Assembly: GCA_025728385.1 (NCBI GenBank) | Contig: JAOBJV010000004.1 | Coordinates: 1-49,526 of the forward strand | Reading direction: 5' to 3' | Length of the DNA stretch: 49,526 bases | Source: Lightella neohaematopini | Lineage (GTDB): Bacteria; Pseudomonadota; Gammaproteobacteria; Enterobacterales; Enterobacteriaceae | In this document: piece by piece, positions 29,893 to 38,558 of the stretch | Numbering within the stretch: the first letter of the stretch is position 1 | Layout of the letters: every line of letters begins with the position of its first letter | The notes under the pieces: generated by a model | The model's database searches: none | What the model saw: the letters and a program-made list of their open reading frames with translations, nothing else | What the model was told of the DNA's origin: nothing | Program-made: the position numbers and the translations under genes

Positions 29893-30150
29893 TTATTTTG
29901 GTATTAAATAAACTAACTTATGTTTATTTTTTCCCCCTTTAGTAAAACATACTTGTCCTTTAGTTAAAGCAAATAAAGTGTAATCTTTACCTATACCAAC
30001 ATAATTACCAGGATGAAAAGTAGTACCTCTTTGACGTAATATAATATTACCTGCTAAAACTATTTGTCCACCAAAACATTTGATACCTAATCTTTTACCT
30101 GGAGAGTCACGACCATTTCTAGTAGAACCACCAGCTTTCTTATGTGCCAT
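29893..30150 (-). CDS. rpmA: 50S ribosomal protein L27
   Basis: Peptidyl-transferase-proximal protein whose N-terminal tail reaches the P site. The 85 residues equal E. coli. The sequence begins AHKKAGGSTRNGRDS as in nearly all bacteria, with KRLGIKCFGGQIVLAGNII following. GAGG lies ahead of the ATG. It is 45 bases downstream of rplU, forming the usual rplU-rpmA pair, with obgE next. Confidence 0.97.
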   Translation of the reverse strand: MAHKKAGGSTRNGRDSPGKRLGIKCFGGQIVLAGNIILRQRGTTFHPGNYVGIGKDYTLFALTKGQVCFTKGGKNKHKLVYLIPK

Positions 30151-30195
30151 TATTATTACCTCTTAAATTCAATAAATATCTTTATATATTAAATA

Positions 30196-30507
30196 TTACA
30201 ATAAAATATCAATAATTTTTATTTGTGTAAACCATTGTCTATGACCATAATTCCTACGATAATGTTTTCTACGAATAAATTTAATAATTTTTATTTTTTT
30301 ATTGCGACTATGACTAATTATTTTTGCTATTATAGAAATATTTTTAATATATGGATTACCAAATTTGCAAACATTATCTTTGTAATACATTAAAATATTA
30401 CTTATTTTAATAGTTGTACCAATTAATTTATCAATTTTTTCAATAGCAATAGTATCTCCCTTACTAACTAAATACTGTTTATTTCCACTACTAAATAATA
30501 CATACAT
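30196..30507 (-). CDS. rplU: 50S ribosomal protein L21
   Basis: L21 binds 23S rRNA domain II near L20. The 103 residues equal E. coli. The start MYVLFSSGNKQYLVSKGD and the basic tail with FIRRKHYRRNYGHRQWFTQIKI match the family. GGAG lies ahead of the ATG. The upstream DNA holds the decayed ispB in the divergent orientation, exactly as in E. coli, so the rplU promoter must lie between 30508 and about 30690. Confidence 0.96.
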   Translation of the reverse strand: MYVLFSSGNKQYLVSKGDTIAIEKIDKLIGTTIKISNILMYYKDNVCKFGNPYIKNISIIAKIISHSRNKKIKIIKFIRRKHYRRNYGHRQWFTQIKIIDILL

Positions 30508-30699
30508 AAAAACTCCAAATTTTTAAATAAAATTTATACAACATAACTTAATTATATTATATTATTAATAATCATAAGATGTTAATAATGTTTTTTATTA
30601 TTATTAATATATAATTTAAAATATTTATTTTAAAATATTACTCATAATACAAATTTAAACTATAGTAATTAACTTTAAAAATATTATTAAATTAATTGA

Positions 30700-31600
30700 T
30701 AAAGATAAAAAACAGTAAATAATAAAATTACAAAATAATTATATTTTAAAGTTAACTTAGTTAATCAAACTAGTAATTACATAATTAATAGTGGTGAAAA
30801 ATAAATCAGACAAATATTAATTATATTAATGTCTTATGTTTTAAAATATAATAATATGAGAAAACATGTAATTATTGTAGTTATAATTTAATTTATACAT
30901 AGTGTAACTTTGTTACATGATAATATTATTAATAAATCAATATTACGTAGAGGAAAAATTACAATAAATGTAGTATTTGGTAATGCTGCTAGTATTTTAA
31001 TAGGTAATTTTATTTATACTTATTCATTCAAAATAATAACTACAATAAATTCATTAAAAGTACTAAAATTAATATCGTATGCTGTAATAATATACTATTG
31101 AAGGTGAAATTACGTAATTAATAAATAAAAAATTCTAATCTTTCTATAGCAAGATATATGCATATAATATATAGAAAAACAGCTTGTTTATTTAAAGTAT
31201 CTTTACAGATTTCAGCAATATTAGCTAGAGTAAGTAAATACCAAGAAAAATCATTACGTTATTATGGAAGATATTTAGTAATTATATTCCAAATTATGAA
31301 TAATTTAATTAATTATGTACCAAATAAAAAATTTATAGAAGAAAAGTAGGAAATAATTTAAATAATGATAGATTAATCTTACCATTACTATATATGTCAT
31401 GAATTATGGTAATTCATATTATACTAAATTAATAAAACAAATTATTAAAAAAATAGTAGTAAACTAATTATAAACGTTATTAATACAATAAATTAATGAA
31501 TTCTATTGACTACATAAAAAATCTAGTTTTAATAAAAGCAAAAAACTATATCATACTTAGATTATTTAATACCTTCATATAATAAACAAGTATCAAAAAA
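30700..31600 (+). pseudogene. ispB: Decayed octaprenyl diphosphate synthase
   Basis: Translated pieces follow E. coli IspB from near its N-terminus to its C-terminal part, with in-frame stops at 30736-30738, 30802-30804 and 30889-30891, a stop at 31115-31117, another at 31400-31402, and at least three frame changes (about 31095, 31120-31150 and 31330-31346). Recognisable segments include VNLVNQTSNYIINSGEK, FIHSVTLLHDNIIN, RRGKITINVVFGNAAS, SLKVLKLISYAV, YRKTACLF, YGRYL and LILPLLY. Both Asp-rich catalytic motifs are lost by D-to-N change: DDxxD reads DNIIN, and the second reads NNLINY. The living enzyme makes the C40 side chain of ubiquinone and menaquinone. The place beside rplU is ancestral. 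The ends are approximate. Confidence 0.9.
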
Positions 31601-31668
31601 GTTTAATATATATTATAATAAAATAAGATTATTAGAATTATAATAAAAATTTAAACTAAGGATAATAA

Positions 31669-32208
31669 ATGAACTTTAATAAATTACAAATTAGTAGTAA
31701 TTTTCCTAAAGAAACATATGTAATTATCGAAATTTCATGTAATTCTAATCCTATAAAATATGAAATTGACAAAAATAATAATTTAATTTTTGTAGATAGA
31801 TTTATACCTAGCCCAATTTTTTATCCATGTAATTATGGATATATTAACAATACTTTATCATTAGATGGAGATCCAATTGATGCATTAGTAATTACTCCAT
31901 ATCCTTTAAATATTGGTACAGTAATATTATGTAGACCAATAGGTTTATTAAAAACTATTGACGAATCAGGTAAAGATGTAAAATTAATTATGGTACCTAG
32001 TAATAAAATTTGTAATGATTACAATAATATTATTGATATTAACGATATATCAAATTCTTTAAAGTCAAAAATTTCTTATTTTTTTGAAAATTATAAAAAA
32101 TTAGAATTAAAAAAATGGACAAAAATTTATGGTTGGGCTAATAAGGAAGAAGCAAAAAGAGAAATGATAAAAGCTTTAAATAGAGTAAAGCATAGAGATA
32201 ATAGTTAA
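31669..32208 (+). CDS. ppa: Inorganic pyrophosphatase
   Basis: Soluble family I enzyme splitting pyrophosphate and so driving biosynthetic reactions. The 179 residues compare with 176 in E. coli. Active-site segments are KYEIDKNN, the YPCNYGYI segment near residue 53, and DGDPIDALVIT (about 66-76) with its metal-binding aspartates. AAGGATAATAA precedes the ATG. It follows the ispB relic and converges on rplI with 5 bases between the stop codons. In E. coli ppa lies in the same general region as rpsF-rplI. Confidence 0.96.
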   Translation: MNFNKLQISSNFPKETYVIIEISCNSNPIKYEIDKNNNLIFVDRFIPSPIFYPCNYGYINNTLSLDGDPIDALVITPYPLNIGTVILCRPIGLLKTIDESGKDVKLIMVPSNKICNDYNNIIDINDISNSLKSKISYFFENYKKLELKKWTKIYGWANKEEAKREMIKALNRVKHRDNS

Positions 32209-32213
32209 AATAA

Positions 32214-32666
32214 TTATTTATAACTCTTTATTTTAAGAGTAATCTGTACTATTAGTTCTTTTTCTATCGAAATAACTACATTATAATTACCAAGCTTTCT
32301 TATACTTTTTACTGGTAATTTAATTTCTTTGTTTTTTAGATATACTCCATGATTTTTCATATATTTAACTATATGGCTACTATTAATAGATCCAAAAATC
32401 TTATTGTTTTTACCAACTTTAGCTAATATGGTAATATTATTTAATTCTTTAATTTTATTAATTTTATCTATTATTTTAGATTTATGACGAGCTAATTCTT
32501 GTTCTAATTGAATTTTTTTATTATTAAATAATAATAAATTATCTTTGTTAGCAATTAAAGCTTTTTTATTAGGTAATAAAAAATTTCTAGCATAACCATC
32601 ATTTACTACTACTTTATCACCAACATTACCTAGTTTATTAATTTTACATAACAATATAACTATCAT
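32214..32666 (-). CDS. rplI: 50S ribosomal protein L9
   Basis: Two-domain L9 with a long connecting helix, bound near the L1 stalk. The 150 residues match E. coli (149). The N-terminal domain reads MIVILLCKINKLGNVGDKV and VNDGYARNFLLPNKKA (in parts); the C-terminal domain (residues 60-150) is diverged but has IFGSINSSHI at the expected point. It is the last gene of rpsF-rpsR-rplI. Confidence 0.94.
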   Translation of the reverse strand: MIVILLCKINKLGNVGDKVVVNDGYARNFLLPNKKALIANKDNLLLFNNKKIQLEQELARHKSKIIDKINKIKELNNITILAKVGKNNKIFGSINSSHIVKYMKNHGVYLKNKEIKLPVKSIRKLGNYNVVISIEKELIVQITLKIKSYK

Positions 32667-32692
32667 AACTTAATTATAGTACATTTATTAAT

Positions 32693-32908
32693 TTAGTGAT
32701 GATCAATGTACGGCATAAGTGATAAATATCTAGCTTTTTTAATAGCACGCGCTATTATCCTTTGTTGCTTTGCGCTAACTCCAGTAATCCTGCTAGGAAT
32801 AATTTTTCCACTTTCGCTGACATAATTTTTTAAAATATCTGTATTTTTATAATTTATTTGACGAATACAATCTTTCGTCAAAAGTAATTTCTGTTTATTA
32901 TTATACAT
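32693..32908 (-). CDS. rpsR: 30S ribosomal protein S18
   Basis: S18 pairs with S6 on the platform of the 30S subunit. The 71 residues compare with 75; the first Arg-rich residues are shortened. The core INYKNTDILKNYVSESGKI, then IPSRITGVSAKQQR and ARAIKKARYLSLMPY, is close to E. coli. It is 26 bases from rplI. priB, which precedes rpsR in E. coli, is missing from the 83-base gap to rpsF. Confidence 0.95.
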   Translation of the reverse strand: MYNNKQKLLLTKDCIRQINYKNTDILKNYVSESGKIIPSRITGVSAKQQRIIARAIKKARYLSLMPYIDHH

Positions 32909-32991
32909 TTTAAATTAAGTAATATAAAATTATTAGAAAATTAAATATTTAATTATAACATAACATTTTTAATATATTATTACAATAATTA

Positions 32992-33270
32992 TTATTTTAT
33001 TTTAGTGATTAAACTACGGATAATATTATTGTTAAATTTCAAATAATTTTCTATTTTTTTTATTACATTAATTGGTACTGCAATATTCATAACAATATAA
33101 TAAGCTTTTTTAAATTTATTAATACTGTAAGATAATGATCGAACGCCATAATTTTCTATTTTATGAATGTTACCATTATTATTAGTTATAATGTTTTTAT
33201 AAAAATTAATTACTTCATCTATTTTATTATTTGTGTTATTAATTAATAATATTATTTCATAATTACGCAT
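32992..33270 (-). CDS. rpsF: 30S ribosomal protein S6
   Basis: S6 binds the 30S platform with S18. I set the start at the ATG at 33270 (MRNYEIILL, 92 residues), matching the family N-terminus; an in-frame TTG four codons upstream overlaps the Shine-Dalgarno GGAAGG, which is ideally spaced for the ATG. Family segments are KIENYGVRSLSYSINKFKKAYY (about 37-58, read in parts) and FNNNIIRSLI. E. coli S6 carries an acidic tail of about 35 more residues, which is missing here. Confidence 0.93.
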   Translation of the reverse strand: MRNYEIILLINNTNNKIDEVINFYKNIITNNNGNIHKIENYGVRSLSYSINKFKKAYYIVMNIAVPINVIKKIENYLKFNNNIIRSLITKIK

Positions 33271-33354
33271 AAAACCTTCCAAATCAAATAAATTGTTTTA
33301 GTATTTGAAATATTTTTAACAATTAAAATTATTAATTATTAAATAACTAATTAA

Positions 33355-34089
33355 TTAAAATAAATTACGTTGTCTAACTATTTCAAATAATATTATCCCA
33401 GTAGCAACAGATAAATTTATCGATGTCATGTCATTCCTAGTAGGAATATTAATTACTTCATCGCAACTATGATATATTGAATTACGCATACCATAACTTT
33501 CTGAACCAATAACTAATGCTAAAGATTTATTTAAATTACTTTTATAGAGTATATTATTTGATTTATCATCAGTACCTATAATTTTAATACCTTTATTTTT
33601 TAGTATTTTTATTACATTATTTAAATTACTAACTTTTAGTATTGGTATAATATTAGCAGCACCACTAGAGACTTTATAAACAGTACTGTTAAGTTTTACA
33701 GAATTATACTTAGGTATAATTATTAAGTCAACATTAGCAGAATAAGCTGATCTTAAACATGATCCTAAATTGTGAGGATCAATAATACTATCTAAAATTA
33801 ATATTAATAATAATTTATTTTTTGTATTTATAAGATTAGTTAAAAATAATTTATCAACATATTTTTTTTTATTTACATAAGCTAATATTCCTTGATGTAC
33901 AACATTACCAACTATTTTATTTATTAATTTTTCATTAACAAAACTTATTTGTATTTTAAGGAAGTTTAATTTATCAATAATAGTTTTAATTCTTTTATTA
34001 TTTTTTTTAGAAATTAAAACATTATTAAAATATTTATAATTATAATTTAACAGGGTTTGAATAGTATTAATACCATAAATAACATACAT
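33355..34089 (-). CDS. rlmB: 23S rRNA 2'-O-ribose methyltransferase RlmB
   Basis: SPOUT (TrmH) family enzyme that methylates G2251 in the 23S P-loop. The 244 residues match E. coli (243). An N-terminal substrate-binding domain is followed by the knotted catalytic domain with the motifs LDSIIDPHNLGSCLRSA near residue 98, VIGSESYGM near 196, and SINLSVATGIILFE near 225. It is 72 bases upstream of rpsF; in E. coli rlmB and rpsF are also neighbours, after rnr, which is absent here. Confidence 0.94.
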   Translation of the reverse strand: MYVIYGINTIQTLLNYNYKYFNNVLISKKNNKRIKTIIDKLNFLKIQISFVNEKLINKIVGNVVHQGILAYVNKKKYVDKLFLTNLINTKNKLLLILILDSIIDPHNLGSCLRSAYSANVDLIIIPKYNSVKLNSTVYKVSSGAANIIPILKVSNLNNVIKILKNKGIKIIGTDDKSNNILYKSNLNKSLALVIGSESYGMRNSIYHSCDEVINIPTRNDMTSINLSVATGIILFEIVRQRNLF

Positions 34090-34128
34090 CTAATATTTAA
34101 AATTTTATGTAAAGAAATTAATATAATA

Positions 34129-35052
34129 TTATTTAAATTCATTAATAAATTTAAAAAAGCTATCTTGGTTATTTAAAACCATTATATTTTTATTATTTTT
34201 AAAACTATTTCTATATATTTTTAATTTTTTTATAAAATCATAAAAATCTGGATCCTTACTAAAGGATTGAGCATATATTTTTATTATTTTAGCATCAGCA
34301 ATACCTTTAATTATAGATGATTGTTTTTTTGCTTCTGAAATAATACGAGTTACTTGATAATCAGCAATAGCCCTTATTTTTTCTGCTTCTTCTTTACCTT
34401 GTGATCTATGTCTACGTGCAACAGATTCCCTCTCAGCTCTCATACGTTTATATATAGCATCAAATACTTCTATAGGTAAATTAATTTGTTTTATTCTTAC
34501 ATCAATAATCTTTATACCTAACATACTCATACTGCTATTATTAGTTTTTATTATTTTTGTATTATATATGTTATCTGTTACTCCATAATTTAGTGAATTT
34601 TTTACATTATTCATTAATTTATTTCTAAAATCAGTTACTATACTCCTTACATCTAATTTACCTAATTCTGATCGTAAACGATCAGAAAATTTTCTTTTTA
34701 TCAAAACTTCTGCTTTTGTAATATCTCCTCCAGTTGATAGGTAATATTTACTTAAATTATTAACTCGCCACTTAATGTAAGAATCAATAATTAAATCCTT
34801 TTTTTCCATAGTTACAAAACGATCAGCTTGATTCTCTGTAGTATTAATTCTTGTATCAATAACTTTTACATCTTCAATAAATGGTATTTTCCAATGTATT
34901 CCTGGATTATAAACTAATGGATTATTATTATTAGAACGAACAACCTTACCAAAACGTAAAACTATTCCATTTTGTCCTTCTTGTACAAAGAACAATGATG
35001 CATAAATAAATGTTATCAATAGTAATGTAATAATAATAATACTTTTATACAT
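34129..35052 (-). CDS. hflC: HflC subunit of the FtsH-regulating HflKC complex
   Basis: SPFH/band-7 membrane protein that with HflK builds a large periplasmic cage around FtsH hexamers. An N-terminal membrane segment (about residues 4-20) precedes the band-7 domain with EGQNGIVLRFGKV at about residues 25-37. It continues to the RMRAERESVARRHRSQGKEEAEKIRA helix (read in parts), typical of HflC. The 307 residues compare with 334; the reduction is at the C-terminus and in one loop. It lies 21 bases after hflK, co-transcribed. Confidence 0.95.
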   Translation of the reverse strand: MYKSIIIITLLLITFIYASLFFVQEGQNGIVLRFGKVVRSNNNNPLVYNPGIHWKIPFIEDVKVIDTRINTTENQADRFVTMEKKDLIIDSYIKWRVNNLSKYYLSTGGDITKAEVLIKRKFSDRLRSELGKLDVRSIVTDFRNKLMNNVKNSLNYGVTDNIYNTKIIKTNNSSMSMLGIKIIDVRIKQINLPIEVFDAIYKRMRAERESVARRHRSQGKEEAEKIRAIADYQVTRIISEAKKQSSIIKGIADAKIIKIYAQSFSKDPDFYDFIKKLKIYRNSFKNNKNIMVLNNQDSFFKFINEFK

Positions 35053-35073
35053 TTGTGATAAATATAATACTTT

Positions 35074-36192
35074 CTACCTATCTAATTTATTATCGGGTAT
35101 TATTTTCTTATTTATTTTGCCATTAACATATGAATTATTATAGTTAATATTATGTTCTATATCAAAATTTTTATTTAATGACAATAATATATTACTACAA
35201 TTAGTACTACTTACTAATATTTTTTTTGTGTTTTCAAAAATTTTTTCTAAAGTATCTAAATATAGTCTTTTTTTAGTAATTTCAGGAAAAATTTTATATT
35301 CAGATAAAAGTTTATTAAATTTTAACACTTCTCCCTGAGCTGTTAATATTTTTTTTATACTGTAAGATCGTCCCTCTTCAAGTATTCTTTGTGCTTGTCC
35401 GTAAGCATGAGGTTGTACTTCATTAGCATAAGCTTCTGCCTCACGAATATATTGTTGTTCATTTTCTCTAGCAGCAATAGCATCATCAAAAGCTTCTTTT
35501 ACTTCCTCTGGTGGACGAGCTGTTTGAAAATTTACATCTAATACAGTAATACCCATATTGTATGGTTTAATAGTATTTTCAATAGTTTTATAAGTATCAT
35601 TACGTATCAATGTTCTTCCCTCAGTTAAAATACGATCCATATCATATTTTCCAATTATTTCACGTAAAGCGCTATCTGTAGCTTGTTTTAGACTATCATC
35701 TGCGTTAACAACACTAAATAAATATAGTTTTGGATTAGTAATTTTATATTGTACATTCATTTCAACACGAACCACATTCTCATCCGCTGTTAACATAACA
35801 CCTGATGCTACTAATTCTTTAACTGATTCTACGTTAATAGTAATTAATTTATCTATAAATGTTGGTTTCCAGTTTAATCCTGGATAAACAATATGATTAA
35901 ATTTACCTAGACGTAAAATTAATCCTCTTTCAGCTTCTTTAATAGTATAAAAACCACTAAAAAACCAAACAGTAATACATATTATAATAAGTAGAATTAA
36001 AAACTTATTACTAACAGATTTTTTTATTGGTTTTAAATTAAAAACTTTATTTATTTTTCTAAAAAAATTAATAAATATTTCATCTAAATTTGGAGGCTCC
36101 TTTTCATAATTATTTCTTTTTTTCCATTTTTGATCATTTTTATTCCAAAAATTATTATTGTAATTTTTTTTTAAAATATTTTTCAAAAACAT
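35074..36192 (-). CDS. hflK: HflK subunit of the FtsH-regulating HflKC complex
   Basis: Partner of HflC. A polar N-terminus, with the family's PPNLDEIF segment, leads to one membrane segment (about residues 65-85) and the band-7 domain with EAERGLILRLGKF and NPGLNWKP-like YPGLNWKPTFID. Then come the conserved ARPPEEVKEAFDDAIAARE region and the QRILEEGRSY helix. The 372 residues compare with 419. GGAG precedes the ATG. hflX and hfq, between hflK and miaA in E. coli, are gone from the 57-base gap. Confidence 0.95.
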   Translation of the reverse strand: MFLKNILKKNYNNNFWNKNDQKWKKRNNYEKEPPNLDEIFINFFRKINKVFNLKPIKKSVSNKFLILLIIICITVWFFSGFYTIKEAERGLILRLGKFNHIVYPGLNWKPTFIDKLITINVESVKELVASGVMLTADENVVRVEMNVQYKITNPKLYLFSVVNADDSLKQATDSALREIIGKYDMDRILTEGRTLIRNDTYKTIENTIKPYNMGITVLDVNFQTARPPEEVKEAFDDAIAARENEQQYIREAEAYANEVQPHAYGQAQRILEEGRSYSIKKILTAQGEVLKFNKLLSEYKIFPEITKKRLYLDTLEKIFENTKKILVSSTNCSNILLSLNKNFDIEHNINYNNSYVNGKINKKIIPDNKLDR

Positions 36193-36249
36193 AATAACTC
36201 CATATATTTTTATATAAATTTACGTAGCTACACTAATTAGAATTTTATT

Positions 36250-37200
36250 TTAGTAAGAGATAATTTTAATTAAATCTTTAATTGATTTATCATAATTATC
36301 ACTATTTAACCGATATATATTGGTATAACTATTTTTAATCCAGGTAATTTGTTTTTTAGCTAATTGTTGGGTAGCAACTATTGATTGTTTAATCATATCT
36401 TGATAGCTGATCTTACCAACAATATATAATAGCATTTGTTTATAACCAACACACTTAGAAGATGGCATGTCAAATTTTAATTTATCATTAATAAATAATG
36501 TATTTACTTCATTTTCAAAGCCTAAAGATAACATTCTATAAAAGCGATATTTAATGCGTTTATTTAATGCAAATTTACTGTTTGGCATTAAACAAAATTT
36601 ATATATTTTATAAGGTAATTTCATTAATTTTTGTTTACTAGTTAATTCATAAATAGTTTTTTTAGATAGTAAAAATACTTCTATAGAACGAGTTAATCTT
36701 TGAATATCATTATTACTAATATTATTAGTAATAGTAAAATTAACTTTATTAAATAAATGATTTATTAGTTTAAAACCAAAATTTTTTATTAAATCATTAA
36801 CATGTTTTCTTAAAAATAAATTACTCTTTGGTAATAATGGAAGTCCATTAATTAGTGTTTTAAAATAAAACATACTACCACCTACAAGTAATGGTATACG
36901 ATTATTTCTTAATATATGATGTATTGCTTTAGTTGCATCATAGTAAAAATTACCAACTGAATACAACTCATCAGGGTCACATATATTAATTAGCTTATGA
37001 GGTACTGCATCTAATATTTTTTTTGGTGGTTTTGAAGTCCCTATATCCATTCCTTTATATATTAAGGCTGAATCAACACTAATAATATCTATAGGAATAT
37101 AATTTCTTAATTTAATTACAAATTTACTTTTACCAGAAGCAGTTGGACCCATTACTATAATAATATATGGATGCCTATTGTTCTTTATTATATTAGTCAT
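36250..37200 (-). CDS. miaA: tRNA dimethylallyltransferase
   Basis: Adds the isopentenyl group to A37 of tRNAs that read codons beginning with U, using dimethylallyl diphosphate. The 316 residues equal E. coli. P-loop GPTASGKS near residue 18, DSALIYKGMDIGTSKP near 42-57, HKLINICDPDE, LVGGSMFY, and SKCVGYKQM near 248 are all recognisable. Its substrate comes from isoprenoid synthesis, so a C5 isoprenoid source is implied although ispB is dead. Confidence 0.96.
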   Translation of the reverse strand: MTNIIKNNRHPYIIIVMGPTASGKSKFVIKLRNYIPIDIISVDSALIYKGMDIGTSKPPKKILDAVPHKLINICDPDELYSVGNFYYDATKAIHHILRNNRIPLLVGGSMFYFKTLINGLPLLPKSNLFLRKHVNDLIKNFGFKLINHLFNKVNFTITNNISNNDIQRLTRSIEVFLLSKKTIYELTSKQKLMKLPYKIYKFCLMPNSKFALNKRIKYRFYRMLSLGFENEVNTLFINDKLKFDMPSSKCVGYKQMLLYIVGKISYQDMIKQSIVATQQLAKKQITWIKNSYTNIYRLNSDNYDKSIKDLIKIISY

Positions 37201-37800
37201 GTTAACTAGATTAAATTAACTTGATTAACAAATAATTTTATTTTACTAAATTAGTAATAATCTTATTTCTTATAATATTATTTTATATTAAAATATATAT
37301 AAATTATATTCAATTAATATGTAAGAAATAATGCAACATATAGATTACCTTAGTAATACTAAATTAGAACACCTAATTATAGTATAATAGAGATATTTTA
37401 TATATTATAACTTATAAAAGTAAAGTTAATTATAGTAATTAATTAAAAATTGTTATTTTCTATGTAAACTAATAACATATAAATTAATTTAAATAAATTT
37501 ATGTTACTATAATATGTATATCTTTTTTACATGTTAAAAATATCTTATAGAATAAATATAAATTTAATTACGTATAAATAAAATAATAATTTTTTGTTTA
37601 AAAAATTAAGTAATAATGTTACTAATTACTAATACAATGAGATACTATAAAATAATTTTTTGTAATTTATTTTATCTAATTAACTTAAAATTTTAATTAT
37701 TACTGAAATCTTTTATTTATATGATAATCTGACAGTTAAACATTATATGATATTATTCATTGTAGTAAACTCATATGTTATATTGTTTTTGGGGAAAAGT
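37201..37800. other. Long gene-free gap between divergent miaA and ribA
   Basis: About 600 bases of almost pure A/T, the longest unexplained stretch of the window. It separates divergent genes, so it must hold promoters for both. It also marks a junction between two E. coli segments (the mutL-miaA side and the acnA-ribA side). I looked for MutL and aconitase remnants and for an FMN-type leader and found none I could defend. Confidence 0.6.
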
Positions 37801-38382
37801 ATGAAAGTTAAACTTGAAGCAAAATCTAAACTGCCAACACAATGGGGTAATTTTTTATTATTTGGGTTTGAAGAAGTTTTAACTAAAAAAAATCATATAG
37901 CATTAATTTATGGTAATATTAAACACGATTCAATATTAACAAGAATTCATTCAGAATGTTTAACTGGAGATGCATTATTTAGTTTAAGATGTGATTGTGG
38001 TTTTCAATTAAAATCTGCAATTATTCAAATTGTTAAAGAAGGTAATGGAATATTAATATATCATAGACAAGAAGGAAGAAATATTGGTTTAATTAATAAA
38101 ATTCGTGCATATTCATTACAAGATAACGGTGCTGATACTGTAGAAGCTAATAATAAATTAGGATTTGCTGCTGATGAAAGAGATTTTTCTTTATGTGCTG
38201 ACATACTAAAATTACTTGGAATAAAAAAAATAAAATTACTTACTAATAATCCAAAAAAAATAGAAATTTTATTAAAACTTGGGATTAGCATTACTGAAAG
38301 AGTACCACTTATTGTAGGACGTAATGTAAATAATGCTCATTATTTAGACACTAAAGCAAATAAGATGGGTCATATGTTGTAA
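37801..38382 (+). CDS. ribA: GTP cyclohydrolase II
   Basis: First step of riboflavin synthesis: opens GTP to the diaminopyrimidine with loss of formate and pyrophosphate. I use the ATG at 37801 (MKVKLEAKSKLP, 193 residues) because it aligns with E. coli RibA (196) and is preceded by GGGGAAA at good spacing; an in-frame ATG at 37747 adds 18 hydrophobic residues with no counterpart. Zinc cysteines are Cys53, Cys64 and Cys66 (HSEC, RCDCG). YHRQEGRNIGL and NNPKK are intact. It is highly conserved, as expected for a vitamin-supply gene. Confidence 0.96.
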   Translation: MKVKLEAKSKLPTQWGNFLLFGFEEVLTKKNHIALIYGNIKHDSILTRIHSECLTGDALFSLRCDCGFQLKSAIIQIVKEGNGILIYHRQEGRNIGLINKIRAYSLQDNGADTVEANNKLGFAADERDFSLCADILKLLGIKKIKLLTNNPKKIEILLKLGISITERVPLIVGRNVNNAHYLDTKANKMGHML

Positions 38383-38558
38383 TTCTATAAATAATTTATT
38401 GAAACTAAGTTTTAATTTTATTAGTTAGTATAATTAAAAAATATAATAAAATTTTACTTAAGTAGTTTATTTTATATATAATATACAAAATAATTATTAT
38501 TTTACTGATGGTAGTGTTTTATTATACTTATAGTAACAAATTAATACTAGGGATATTA

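Noticed and set aside
30910..31349. Two 63-residue open frames upstream of ppa
   Set aside because: They are pieces of the decayed ispB in two different frames, without their own ribosome binding sites; they are not small genes.
37681..37800. FMN riboswitch in front of ribA
   Set aside because: The conserved purine- and G/C-rich core segments of the RFN element are not present; only an ordinary Shine-Dalgarno is seen.
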